This document shows, in pieces, positions 1 through 8,671 of a stretch of 64,000 nt of DNA. Origin of the DNA: Leeuwenhoekiella sp. MAR_2009_132 (lineage in GTDB: Bacteria > Bacteroidota > Bacteroidia > Flavobacteriales > Flavobacteriaceae); assembly GCF_000687915.1 (NCBI RefSeq), contig NZ_JHZY01000004.1:1188001-1252000 (forward strand), in the 5' to 3' direction. The position numbers and the translations under genes are program-made. Under the pieces are notes generated by a model that was given only the letters and a program-made list of their open reading frames with translations, was not told the DNA's origin and did no database searches. How positions within the stretch are numbered: the stretch's first letter is position 1; the number at the start of each line of letters is the position of its first letter.

Positions 1-817
1 CAAGAAACGACCCGCTTAGAATACGTTTATCTGTAATAAAATTTATTCCACTTCCACCCGTGGCAGAGAGTCTAAAGCTTTGCGGAGTAGATCGTGTTAC
101 AAGGTTTACAGAACCACCTAAAGCATCTGCATCCATATCTGGCGTTACAGCTTTATTGACCTCTATGGTTTGTATCATATCAGACGGAATCAAATCCATC
201 TGTACATTTCTATTATCTCCTTCTGCCGAAGGAATACGGCTTCCGTTTAAGGTTACCGAATTTAACTGTGGAGCCAGACCACGCACGATAATATTTCGTG
301 CTTCTCCCTGATCTATCTGCATCGTAATACCCGGAATACGCTTTGCCGCATCACCTATATTGGCATCAGGAAACTTACCTATCTGATCTGTAGAAACAAC
401 ATTAGTAATATTAAGATTATTCTTTTGTGTATTAAGTGCACGCGATTGCCCACCAGAACTATAACCTATAACCTGTACATCTTCTAATTTAGTCTCTTCT
501 GAAGTTAACAAAATTGATATCGTTGCTGTTTTACCACTAGTGACATCTACCGGCACAAACATATCTTTAAATCCTAAATATTTAATAGCAAGTGTATGGC
601 TACCTTCAGGAATGTTAAGAAAGGTAAATTTCCCGTCTTGATTAGAAACCGCTCCTTTATTTAAGGCCTCAATCATTACTGCGGCGCCGGGAACATTTAT
701 TCCATAATCATCTACAATCACGCCTTGAATACTACTGTTTTGCGCAGATAAACTTGTACTACTAAAGGCAAAAAGCAGCGTTACACTGAGCAACTTTAAA
801 CTGGTAATAATTTTCAT
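1..817 (-). CDS. TonB-dependent outer-membrane receptor, 5' part (partial)
   Basis: The gene starts at the ATG at 817 and runs off the left edge; 272 codons are visible. The N-terminus is a Sec signal peptide ending near SLSAQ. A carboxypeptidase-regulatory-like beta-sandwich follows (about residues 27-110), then a TonB plug with FPDANIGDAAKRIPGI, IIVRGLAPQLNSVTLNG and DADALGGSVNL. These plug signatures match the TonB-dependent receptors related to the Xanthomonas/Caulobacter carbohydrate type. The protein would import an unidentified ligand across the outer membrane using TonB energy. The TPR/LuxR-type regulator gene lies 164 bases upstream on the same strand and may control it. A possible -7 element (TAAATTTG) lies at 848-841. 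The substrate cannot be told because the barrel is outside the window. Confidence 0.93.
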   Translation of the reverse strand, partial: MKIITSLKLLSVTLLFAFSSTSLSAQNSSIQGVIVDDYGINVPGAAVMIEALNKGAVSNQDGKFTFLNIPEGSHTLAIKYLGFKDMFVPVDVTSGKTATISILLTSEETKLEDVQVIGYSSGGQSRALNTQKNNLNITNVVSTDQIGKFPDANIGDAAKRIPGITMQIDQGEARNIIVRGLAPQLNSVTLNGSRIPSAEGDNRNVQMDLIPSDMIQTIEVNKAVTPDMDADALGGSVNLVTRSTPQSFRLSATGGSGINFITDKRILSGSFL

Positions 818-981
818 TTTTTTGGTGTTTAGTATTTTGTCAAATTTACCTGAGCCCTTTAAACACCTGCTAAAATTAAAAGCAACAAATTGTAAAGATT
901 GTAAATTTTGAAAGCTACACCAGGGCAACAATTACCTAAACTTTACACAAAACTAACATCTTGTTAAAGAATCACTCTCCT

Positions 982-2562
982 TTATAACCTGAGCATAAAA
1001 TTCACTAATTCTTCCTGTGTTTCTATGGGTAGTTTTCTGCGTAAACGATACCTCGCAACCCGAACGCTGTCTGCCGTAATTCGTAAAATAGAAGCGATCT
1101 CTTTTGATGATAAATTAAGTCTTAAAAGCAAACATAAACGCAACTCAGTTGCCGTAAGCTTATGTAACGTAACTTCACTTAAATTTTTTGTAAAGTGGGG
1201 ATGAATTTCTTCAAATAGAACCATAAATTGGTTCCACTCATTATCTTCTGCAAGATGAAGATCTAATTCTTTTGATAGGGCTTCTAATTTTACAGGAAGA
1301 TCCATTCGTTTACGAGAACTTAGTTTCTGAAGTGTTCCCGATACCTCTTCTATTAATTTGTTTTTTTGAGAAATGCTTAAGCTGTATTTAGAGAGTGTAG
1401 CTGTTTTAAGCTGAATTTCATTTTGTAAGTATTGCTCCTGAGCAACCTTATGTTCTATTTCAGCTTCTAGAGCACGTTGTTTATACGCGTGAATCTTGGC
1501 AATTAAGCTCCTTCTTCTTTTCTGAATATAAAGAACTAAAACACATGAAACGACCGCAACGAGTGTAAGCAGGATGAGAATAACTAAATTAGCTTTTGCC
1601 GTCTTGTTTTTTGCTTCAAGCAAATTAATTTGAGCTTGTTTCTCTTTAGTGTCAAAAATGGTTTGAAGCGCATTTAGCTGATTAAAATTTTGAGAATAAA
1701 ACTGCTGCTCTACACGTTTTTGATATTTAGACAAATAGTGATAACCCTTTTCAAAATCATTTTTTAGAATGTAAGTTTTAGAAAGATCTTTATAGGCACT
1801 TTGTATTTGATGTGAATTACCATACTGCTGTGCAAGATTTAATGCCGCTGTTGTTTTTATCAGGGCATTCGTGTAATCTTGAGTCTTTCTGTAAATATCT
1901 GCCAGATTATTAAGAGCATTTATCTGCGACTCATCATTTGTATTTTTAAAATACACAAAAGCCTTTTCAAAGTGACTGTACGCTTTATCATACATTTTAA
2001 GGTCCTCATAGATACTTCCTAAATTTTCATTTACTATGGCCTGCCCATATAAATCATTTTGCTCATTATAAATTGCATAGCTTCTGTTTTGATATGTCAA
2101 CGCTACGTGGGGTTCACCAAGCTTTTCTTTGCACGTACCTATTAACCGTAAACTTTTAGCTTTTTCAATAGATAAATTATTTTCTGATGCAATCTCAAAA
2201 GCTTCTTTTAAATATTGTAGAGCCTTTGTATAATTATTTAATAATATATAAATCTCCCCAAGATTATTTTTAATACAAGACTTAGTTTTATATGCTGTTT
2301 TTGAGCTATATCTGTATGCTAAGCTATAATTCTCGACTGCTTCTGTGTAAATCTGAGATTGTTTATATAGCGATGCGCGGTTTAAATATGCTTCAACAAT
2401 TTTATTACGATCTGACTGTTTTAATGCAGTATCTAATTCTAATTTATATACATAAAAGAGAGAGTCTGAAAAATGCTGAAAAGATTTATCAATAGACTGT
2501 GCCTGTATTAAAGCATAAGGAGCCATAATACAAAGTAATGTAATTAAAAGTAGGGTTCTCAA
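982..2562 (-). CDS. TPR-transmembrane-LuxR-type HTH regulator
   Basis: This 526-residue protein begins with a signal peptide (ends near ALIQAQS). About 270 residues of tetratricopeptide repeats follow, then one membrane helix (about 325-350), a coiled-coil stretch, and a C-terminal helix-turn-helix with LTATELRLCLLL, SSKEIASIL and SVRVARYRLRRKL. The layout implies periplasmic TPRs joined to a cytoplasmic DNA-binding domain, a family common in Bacteroidota. The start is TTG at 2562: an in-frame TAA lies three codons upstream, and the first internal ATG would destroy the signal peptide. It is the first gene of a pair with the TonB receptor, so local regulation of that receptor is a reasonable inference. 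The ligand and target are unknown. Confidence 0.88.
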   Translation of the reverse strand: MRTLLLITLLCIMAPYALIQAQSIDKSFQHFSDSLFYVYKLELDTALKQSDRNKIVEAYLNRASLYKQSQIYTEAVENYSLAYRYSSKTAYKTKSCIKNNLGEIYILLNNYTKALQYLKEAFEIASENNLSIEKAKSLRLIGTCKEKLGEPHVALTYQNRSYAIYNEQNDLYGQAIVNENLGSIYEDLKMYDKAYSHFEKAFVYFKNTNDESQINALNNLADIYRKTQDYTNALIKTTAALNLAQQYGNSHQIQSAYKDLSKTYILKNDFEKGYHYLSKYQKRVEQQFYSQNFNQLNALQTIFDTKEKQAQINLLEAKNKTAKANLVILILLTLVAVVSCVLVLYIQKRRRSLIAKIHAYKQRALEAEIEHKVAQEQYLQNEIQLKTATLSKYSLSISQKNKLIEEVSGTLQKLSSRKRMDLPVKLEALSKELDLHLAEDNEWNQFMVLFEEIHPHFTKNLSEVTLHKLTATELRLCLLLRLNLSSKEIASILRITADSVRVARYRLRRKLPIETQEELVNFMLRL

Positions 2563-2636
2563 TGGGTTGAATTAACATACTAAGATAAAGTAGCGGTGTT
2601 ACGTCAGTATTAGATAAAGTTTAAACTATAAACAAA

Positions 2637-2671
2637 AAAAGGGTCTCTTTCAATCTGAAAGAGACCCTTTT
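2637..2671 (-). terminator. Rho-independent terminator of rplU-rpmA
   Basis: A perfect 11-bp stem (GGGTCTCTTTC at 2641-2651 pairs with GAAAGAGACCC at 2657-2667) has a 5-base loop. It is flanked by an A run on the left and TTTT on the right. Read on the minus strand it ends in a U tract, 22 bases beyond the rpmA stop. It may also work on the other strand. Confidence 0.85.
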
Positions 2672-2692
2672 AAATAATTATATAAGTTTTAC

Positions 2693-2956
2693 TTATGCTT
2701 CTGCAGCTGGTACTATAGAAACGTAAGATTTGTTGTCTTTCTTTTTAGTGAATTTAACAACACCGTCTACTCTTGCGTGTAGTGTATGGTCTTTACCACC
2801 ATAAACATTATCACCTGGGTGATGCGTGTTACCACGTTGTCTAACGATAATATTACCTGCTATAGCAGCCTGACCACCAAAAATCTTAACACCTAAGCGT
2901 TTTGATTCTGATTCTCTACCGTTTTTCGAACTACCTACTCCTTTTTTGTGAGCCAT
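2693..2956 (-). CDS. rpmA: 50S ribosomal protein L27
   Basis: The 87-residue protein has the L27 signature: an N-terminal [24 protein letters not shown], here written as [10 protein letters not shown] then [13 protein letters not shown], followed by [19 protein letters not shown]27 reaches towards the peptidyl-transferase centre of the large subunit. The N-terminus begins directly with the conserved AHKKG, so no processed leader like that of Firmicutes is present. It lies 24 bases after rplU on the same strand and the pair is closed by the hairpin at 2637-2671, the usual L21-L27 operon. Confidence 0.98.
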   Translation of the reverse strand: MAHKKGVGSSKNGRESESKRLGVKIFGGQAAIAGNIIVRQRGNTHHPGDNVYGGKDHTLHARVDGVVKFTKKKDNKSYVSIVPAAEA

Positions 2957-2980
2957 CTTATTTAAGTTTTTAGTAGATTA

Positions 2981-3472
2981 TTATTTACTTAAAGCTTCAA
3001 TTAATTCAGCCTTCTTCATTGAAGAATATCCTTCAAGTCCTTGTTCTTTAGCCATCTCTCTCAATTCAGCAACAGTGTTGTTACTTAAATCGTCATTAGA
3101 TTCACTTTTAGCTTCAGCTTTAGGAGCTGCGCTTTCAGTTTTAGCTGCTTTTTTACCTCCTTTTAATGAGATATCACCTATTAAAAGTTCAGTTAAAGAT
3201 TGACGGTGACCGTTTTTCTTTCTGTAACCTTTACGTCTCTTCTTTTTGAAAACGATAACCTTGTCTCCTTTTAAGTGACGAGTGATTGTTGCTCCTACTA
3301 GAGCTCCTTCTATAGCCGGGGCGCCTAAAGTGATGTTGTCACCATCTCCTGTCATAAGAACTTTATCGAAAGAAACATCGTCTCCTTCTTCTCCTGACAA
3401 ACGGTTTACAAATACCTTTTGATCTTTTGCAACTTTAAATTGCTGCCCTGCTATCTCTACAATTGCGTACAT
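2981..3472 (-). CDS. rplU: 50S ribosomal protein L21 with C-terminal Rho-N-like extension
   Basis: Residues 1-103 form a normal L21 (MYAIVEIAGQQFKVAKDQ, VGATITRHLKGDKVIVFKKKRRKGYRKKNGHRQ). The protein is 163 residues, about 60 longer than the bacterial standard. The extra part is an Ala/Lys-rich linker followed by a helical segment at 132-163 (NTVAELREMAKEQGLEGYSS, then MKKAELIEALSK) that resembles the Rho N-terminal/SAP-like helix-extended-loop-helix fold. I believe such tails are common in Flavobacteriia L21. A good promoter lies just upstream (3527-3556). rpmA follows after 24 bases. Confidence 0.97.
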   Translation of the reverse strand: MYAIVEIAGQQFKVAKDQKVFVNRLSGEEGDDVSFDKVLMTGDGDNITLGAPAIEGALVGATITRHLKGDKVIVFKKKRRKGYRKKNGHRQSLTELLIGDISLKGGKKAAKTESAAPKAEAKSESNDDLSNNTVAELREMAKEQGLEGYSSMKKAELIEALSK

Positions 3473-3526
3473 AGCGTAATGATTAAATAGTTTTTAAAAT
3501 CTTAAACCTTTAGATTTAAGAGGGCG

Positions 3527-3556
3527 CAAATATACAGCTATTTACTTACAATCCAA
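3527..3556 (-). promoter_or_regulatory. Bacteroidota-type promoter of rplU-rpmA
   Basis: On the minus strand a TATATTTG (-7 element, 3534-3527) is preceded by TTG (3556-3554) with 19 bases between. This fits the TTG/TAnnTTTG consensus of the Bacteroidota primary sigma factor. It lies about 55 bases before the rplU start. Confidence 0.6.
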
Positions 3557-3581
3557 ACCAATGGTAACATTTAAAATTGAC

Positions 3582-4037
3582 TTATTTAGCTCTTTTAGTT
3601 GTATTCCAACTTTGTTTAAACAATTGCATAAAGCTCAAGGTTAGTACAGCGCTGGTCGCAAAACCCATAATGGCAACTACAAATACAACACTTCCCAGGC
3701 TAGTGTCATACGTACTCTCCCATCTGCCTATCATAATATCTAGATAATCAGGATTTATATTACCCGCGTATAGTGCAAAAAATGCTGTAAACAATATTGT
3801 AGAAACAAAACCGGTGACAATTCCTACAGAAAAACCATCACCATATTCAAATTCTTTTCCTTTACTTAATTTGTAATATTTAATAGATTCAAAAATTCCA
3901 AATCCGGTAATAACTCCATTAAAGAGACTAAATATAGGATTTGTATGTAACCCAAAAAGGGCAAGGACTAAAAAATAAGCGATTAGACCAGCGGTGATAG
4001 CAACACCAAAACGAATGGGTAGGGCAACTTTAAGCAT
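3582..4037 (-). CDS. DUF4199 family membrane protein
   Basis: The 151-residue protein has four predicted membrane helices, including FGVAITAGLIAYFLVLALFG, the FNGVITGFGIFESIKYY segment, IVTGFVSTILFTAFFALYAG and VVFVVAIMGFATSAVLTL. The pattern of FxxGxxxG and a conserved central loop (EFEYGDGFSVGI) matches the DUF4199 family of Bacteroidota inner-membrane proteins. The function is unknown. It stands alone between the ribosomal genes and the divergent M16 peptidase genes; about 208 bases separate its start from that of the M16 gene. Confidence 0.75.
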   Translation of the reverse strand: MLKVALPIRFGVAITAGLIAYFLVLALFGLHTNPIFSLFNGVITGFGIFESIKYYKLSKGKEFEYGDGFSVGIVTGFVSTILFTAFFALYAGNINPDYLDIMIGRWESTYDTSLGSVVFVVAIMGFATSAVLTLSFMQLFKQSWNTTKRAK

Positions 4038-4245
4038 AACTTTTTTTTTGATTTTTCATAAAGTTCACACTTTTAAAATTTAATGTCATTAACACCGTGT
4101 TAAAAAAAGAGAATTCTCCCTTTAAAAACTCTGTTTATTGCAAAATAATTCGTCAAGAATAGAGATTACATACTTTTAATGAAGATTATGTAACTTTTTT
4201 TGTTAATCATATACTTATGGGTATAACTAAAAATAAAATTTAAGC

Positions 4246-5565
4246 ATGAAAAAGACTCTTTTTTCAATTGCTTCAATTCTTCTTTTGAGCTTTAATGCTA
4301 CTGCTCAGGAAGTTGAATTTGAAGAGTATGATTTAGACAATGGTCTTCACGTAATTTTACATCAGGACAATACTGCTCCAGTGGTTACTACAGCTGTAAT
4401 GTATCACGTAGGTGGTAAAGACCGTGAAGATGGGCAAACCGGTTTTGCGCATTTCTTTGAACATTTACTTTTTGAAGGAACAGAAAACATCGAAAATGGA
4501 AAATGGTTTGAGATGGTGAGTTCTAATGGAGGTACTAATAACGCCAACACATCTCAGGATCGAACGTATTATTATGAAGTTTTTCCTTCAAATAATCTAG
4601 AACTTGGCCTGTGGATGGAGTCTGAACGTATGTTACATCCTATTATAAAACAAGACGGTGTAGACACTCAAAATGAAGTTGTTAAAGAAGAGCGTCGTTT
4701 GCGTTATGACAACTCTCCTTATGGCCAATTTTTATTTGCAATAAGCGAGCAATTGTTTGAAAAGCACCCATATAAAGATCCTAATGTAGGTTATATGGAA
4801 GATCTGGATGCTGCTTCTCTTGAAGATTTTAAAGCTTACTTCGATAAATATTACAAACCTAGTAATGCAGCATTAGTGGTTGCCGGAGATATTGATATCG
4901 CAAAAACAAAAAAAATGATTCAGGACTATTTTGGTCCTATTCCTAGCGGACCAAAATTAGAACGCAGTTATCCTGAAGAGGCTCCTATTACTGAAGCAAA
5001 AAGAACTCAGTTTTACGATTCTAATATACAGGTCCCTGCAATTCTTACCGCATACCGCACACCGGGATATGGTGATCACGATGCTTATGTTCTAAATATG
5101 ATCTCTTCTTATTTAAGCGATGGTAAAAGCTCTAAACTGTATAAGAAAATGGTTGATGAGAAAAAACAGGCGCTACAAATAGGAGCCATAAATTTAGAGC
5201 AGGAAGATTACGGTATGTATATCATCTATGGTTTGCCTTTAGGAGAAACTTCTCTTGAAACACTACTTGAGGGTATGGAAGAAGAAATTGCCGCTTTGCG
5301 AAATGATTTAATCTCAGAAAGTGATTTTCAAAAACTTCAAAATAAGGCTGAAACCAACTTTGTAAACTCAAACTCTAGCGTTGAAGGTATTGCAAGCACA
5401 CTGGCAACAGACTATATGCTTTATGACGATACTAATCTAATTAATACAGAAATAGAAATTTACCGTTCTATCACTCGTGAAGAAATTAAAGAGGTTGCAA
5501 ATAAATATTTAAAGCCTAATCAACGTGTTGAAGTAGAATATCTACCGAAAAAAGAGGAGAAATAA
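4246..5565 (+). CDS. M16 family zinc metallopeptidase (catalytic)
   Basis: The 439-residue protein carries a signal peptide (cleavage near NATAQE) and the inverted zinc motif HFFEH (residues 69-73), with the downstream glutamates in NEVVKEERR (about 144-149) as third ligand. This is the catalytic-type half of an M16B peptidase, the pitrilysin/processing-peptidase fold, and should act in the periplasm on small proteins or peptides. The C-terminal half contains the usual second M16 domain. The next gene, 51 bases on, encodes a second M16 protein without the zinc motif, so the two probably form a heterodimer like alpha/beta processing peptidases. Confidence 0.93.
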   Translation: MKKTLFSIASILLLSFNATAQEVEFEEYDLDNGLHVILHQDNTAPVVTTAVMYHVGGKDREDGQTGFAHFFEHLLFEGTENIENGKWFEMVSSNGGTNNANTSQDRTYYYEVFPSNNLELGLWMESERMLHPIIKQDGVDTQNEVVKEERRLRYDNSPYGQFLFAISEQLFEKHPYKDPNVGYMEDLDAASLEDFKAYFDKYYKPSNAALVVAGDIDIAKTKKMIQDYFGPIPSGPKLERSYPEEAPITEAKRTQFYDSNIQVPAILTAYRTPGYGDHDAYVLNMISSYLSDGKSSKLYKKMVDEKKQALQIGAINLEQEDYGMYIIYGLPLGETSLETLLEGMEEEIAALRNDLISESDFQKLQNKAETNFVNSNSSVEGIASTLATDYMLYDDTNLINTEIEIYRSITREEIKEVANKYLKPNQRVEVEYLPKKEEK

Positions 5566-5616
5566 ACTGTAGATTATTATAAATCAAACAGTAACGTCAA
5601 ACAAAATCAAATTCTG

Positions 5617-7689
5617 ATGAAAAAAATAATATTTAGTTTACTTGTTCTAGCGGCTAGTTTTAGCGCTAACGCACAGGTAGACAGAAGCACAATGCCAAAA
5701 GCCGGGCCTGCACCTGAAATTAACCTCAGCAAACCTCAGAGCTTCGAATTAAAGAATGGTCTAAAGGTAATCGTTGTAGAAAATCACAAACTCCCACGCG
5801 TTGCCTACACACTTACGTTAGACAATCCGCCTATTCAGGAAGGAGACAAAACAGGAGCTGCAACATTATCTGGCGCATTATTAGGTAAAGGCTCTACAAG
5901 CATTAGTAAAGATGCTTATAATGAAGAAGTAGATTTTATGGGTGCCCGTATCAACTTTGGGTCTCAATATGCTGCTGCAAGTGGTCTTACTCAATATTCA
6001 GATCGTATTTTAGAACTTCTTGCTGATGCAGCAATCAATCCTAATTTTACTGAAGAAGAATTCAATAAAGAGAAAGCCCTTCTTATAGACAACTTAAAAA
6101 CAAATGAAAAAAGTGTTTCTGCAGCTGCAAGTACTGCAAGTCGTGCATTGCTTTATGGTAAAGATCACCCAAAAGGTGAATTTGAGACGCCAGCAGGCTT
6201 AGAGAATGTGACTCTTGCAGATGCTAAAGCTTTTTATAACAAAGCTTTCATTCCTAACAACGCATATCTGGTTGTGGTAGGGGATGTTGATTTTAAAAAC
6301 ATCAAAAAAATAGTAACTAGCAATTTTAAAGACTGGAAAAAAGGAAGCGCTCTTCCTGCAGCTTTTACAACTCCTAAAAATGTTGTTAGTACAGAAATAG
6401 ACTTTATAGATATGCCTAATGCGGTGCAGTCTGAAGTGATTGTAGAAAACCTGGTTTCTCTTAAAATGAGTGATCCTGATTATTTTCCGGTTTTAATGGC
6501 AAATCAAATCTTAGGTGGTGGTGGTGAAGGCCGCCTGTTTTTAAACCTACGTGAAGACAAAGGCTATACTTACGGAGCTTATTCTAGCATAGGCAATGAC
6601 AAATATGGGATGACTTCGTTTAGCGCTTCAGCGAGTGTTAGAAATATGGTTACAGACAGTTCTGTTGTGGCATTTTTAGAAGAAATAGATAGAATACGTG
6701 AGACTCCGGTTTCAGAAAAAGATCTAAAAAATGCTAAGGCTAAATATGTAGGAAGTTTTGTAAGATCTCTAGAGCAACCGGCTACTGTAGCGCGTTTTGC
6801 GTTAAATATTGAAACAGAAAATCTTCCTGAAGACTTTTACCAGAATTACTTAAGTAAGATTAATGCTGTAACTATTGCAGATGTTCAACGCGTAGCTAAA
6901 AAGTATTTCTTATCAGATAATTCGCGTATTGTTATTGCAGGAAAAGGAAGCGAAGTCTTGAGCAACCTTGAAAACGTATCATTTAAAGGAAAAACAATTC
7001 CTGTAAAATTTTATGATAAAGAAGGTAATGCTGTAGAAAAGCCAAAATATGAGGTAGCTCTTCCTGAAGGTGTAACTAAGCAAACGGTTTTAAACAACTA
7101 TCTGGAGGCAATAGGCGGAAAAGATAAAGTAGCAGCTCTTGAATCTCTTTTAATGGTTGGCGAAGGCAGTGTTCAGGGAACACCACTTAAACTCACTATG
7201 AAAAAAACAAACAAAGAACAGTTTGTACAAATGATAGAGGTAATGGGTAATGTAATGTCTAAGCAAGTACTTAATGGTGATACCGCTGTTATTACTGCAC
7301 AAGGTCAAACAGTTACTCCTACTCCTGAGCAACTGAAAGATTTAAAGGCAGAATCTGCTATCGTTGCTGAATTAAATATGCTTGATGATGAAACTATTAA
7401 GCTTGAGAAGATCGAAAAAGTAGATGGTAAAAACGCTTATGTTTTAGCTTTAAATGAAAAGAAAAAAGCTTTTTATGACACAGAAAGTGGTCTAAAAATT
7501 AAAGAGGAAACTACCCAGGAAATGCAAGGCCAGACCTTTGTTCAAACCGTATTATTTGGGGACTACAAAGAAGTTAAAGGCGTACAATTTCCTACCAAAT
7601 TATCACAGTCTATGGGACCTCAAAATATTGAGTTTACATTTTCTGAAGTAAAGGTTAATGAAGGAGTTACTGAAGCAGATTTCAAATAA
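5617..7689 (+). CDS. M16 family protein lacking the zinc site, with extra C-terminal domain
   Basis: The 690-residue protein has a signal peptide (ends NANAQ) and two M16 domains to about residue 470. The position where HxxEH should stand is replaced by sequence around LSGALLGKGSTSISKD, so it is not catalytic. The second domain keeps GGGGEGRLFLNLREDKGYTY, the substrate-binding Arg/Tyr type motif of M16 partners. Residues about 480-690 are an added domain (NNYLEAIGGKDKVAALESLL, later YDTESGLKIKEE) resembling outer-membrane lipoprotein-carrier-like folds found fused to M16 proteins in Bacteroidota. It is the likely partner of the preceding peptidase. Confidence 0.9.
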   Translation: MKKIIFSLLVLAASFSANAQVDRSTMPKAGPAPEINLSKPQSFELKNGLKVIVVENHKLPRVAYTLTLDNPPIQEGDKTGAATLSGALLGKGSTSISKDAYNEEVDFMGARINFGSQYAAASGLTQYSDRILELLADAAINPNFTEEEFNKEKALLIDNLKTNEKSVSAAASTASRALLYGKDHPKGEFETPAGLENVTLADAKAFYNKAFIPNNAYLVVVGDVDFKNIKKIVTSNFKDWKKGSALPAAFTTPKNVVSTEIDFIDMPNAVQSEVIVENLVSLKMSDPDYFPVLMANQILGGGGEGRLFLNLREDKGYTYGAYSSIGNDKYGMTSFSASASVRNMVTDSSVVAFLEEIDRIRETPVSEKDLKNAKAKYVGSFVRSLEQPATVARFALNIETENLPEDFYQNYLSKINAVTIADVQRVAKKYFLSDNSRIVIAGKGSEVLSNLENVSFKGKTIPVKFYDKEGNAVEKPKYEVALPEGVTKQTVLNNYLEAIGGKDKVAALESLLMVGEGSVQGTPLKLTMKKTNKEQFVQMIEVMGNVMSKQVLNGDTAVITAQGQTVTPTPEQLKDLKAESAIVAELNMLDDETIKLEKIEKVDGKNAYVLALNEKKKAFYDTESGLKIKEETTQEMQGQTFVQTVLFGDYKEVKGVQFPTKLSQSMGPQNIEFTFSEVKVNEGVTEADFK

Positions 7690-7708
7690 AAATCAGCTTT
7701 TTAAATAC

Positions 7709-8611
7709 TTAGGAAGACCGGCTTAATCGTCGGTCTTTTTTTTGTTTACGGTTTACAAGGTACACACCCGCCAGAATAACCATCGCTCCTAAAAAATGGA
7801 TTAAGGTGAATAATTCACCATCAAGTAAACCCCAAAAAATACCAATTACAGGAATCAAATAGGTCACCGAAGTTGAGAACACGGCAGACGAAATCTGAAT
7901 GAGCCTATTGAATAAAATTTTAGCGATTCCTGTTCCCACTACAGCAAGCACACCTATATACATCAGAGATTCTGAGACTAAATTATTTGATAAATCAAGC
8001 TCTAAAACACCTGAGAAATAAAGAACAATTAACGCCGGAATAATCATTACCGTAAAATTACCTACTGCAATTGCCTTAGAGGAAACTTCCTGTAATTTCG
8101 ATTTTATGATATTTGCATTACCTGCATAACACAGCGCCGCAAGAACAACAAAACCTGCAAACACATAATTCTGTTCTGGGTTGAGTTCAGCTCCTTTAAA
8201 AATAAGAATCCCTGCTCCTGCAAGCCCCATTAAAACTCCAAGCACTTGATTTCCAGTAAACGGTATTTTAAAAATCACATAACCTAAGAACATAGTAAAC
8301 AGGGGAACCAGTGAATTTAGTATCGAAGCGATACTGCTATCAATCTCAGTTTCTGCATAAGCAAATAAAAAAACAGGAAGAAAGGTACCTAGTAAAGCAC
8401 TAAGTGCAATCCAGGGCCACTGCTTTCTGGTAATTTTAAAAAGAGATTTAAATCCTATGAGAAAAAGAAAAATTGTAGAAAATGTAATACGCACAGCCCC
8501 TAACTGAAGCGGCGTTAACCCCAGCAACCCTTTTTTAATAAGTATATAAGAACTGCCCCAAACCAGCGAGAGTATAATGAGGTAAATCCATTTTTTAGTA
8601 TCATTTTCCAT
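7709..8611 (-). CDS. EamA/DMT family transporter
   Basis: The 300-residue protein has about ten membrane helices in two EamA repeats, with the typical opening LSLVWGSSYILIKKGL and second-repeat segments such as LAALCYAGNANIIKSKL and LIPVIGIFWGLLDGE. The family exports or takes up metabolites across the inner membrane; the substrate cannot be told from sequence. It starts at ATG 8611, 60 bases after gldD on the same strand, so it could be the last gene of the mutY-ssb-gldED run. Its C-terminus (KDRRLSRSS) is encoded by the convergent terminator hairpin. Confidence 0.9.
   Translation of the reverse strand: MENDTKKWIYLIILSLVWGSSYILIKKGLLGLTPLQLGAVRITFSTIFLFLIGFKSLFKITRKQWPWIALSALLGTFLPVFLFAYAETEIDSSIASILNSLVPLFTMFLGYVIFKIPFTGNQVLGVLMGLAGAGILIFKGAELNPEQNYVFAGFVVLAALCYAGNANIIKSKLQEVSSKAIAVGNFTVMIIPALIVLYFSGVLELDLSNNLVSESLMYIGVLAVVGTGIAKILFNRLIQISSAVFSTSVTYLIPVIGIFWGLLDGELFTLIHFLGAMVILAGVYLVNRKQKKDRRLSRSS
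7714..7743 (+). terminator. Terminator of the M16 gene pair, inside the 3' end of the DMT gene
   Basis: AAGACCG (7714-7720) pairs with CGGTCTT (7731-7737) across a 10-base loop and is followed by a run of eight T. It ends the + strand M16 operon. The hairpin lies within the last codons of the convergent transporter gene, so the two genes share this DNA. Confidence 0.75.
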
Positions 8612-8671
8612 AGCCCAAAATCTGGCTGCAAAATTGTGATTAAAAAACGGGATTATGCGGCGAGTACCTGG

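Noticed and set aside
60..311. 83-codon + strand frame near the left edge
   Set aside because: It lies opposite the TonB receptor coding sequence, which has clear plug motifs in the other strand.
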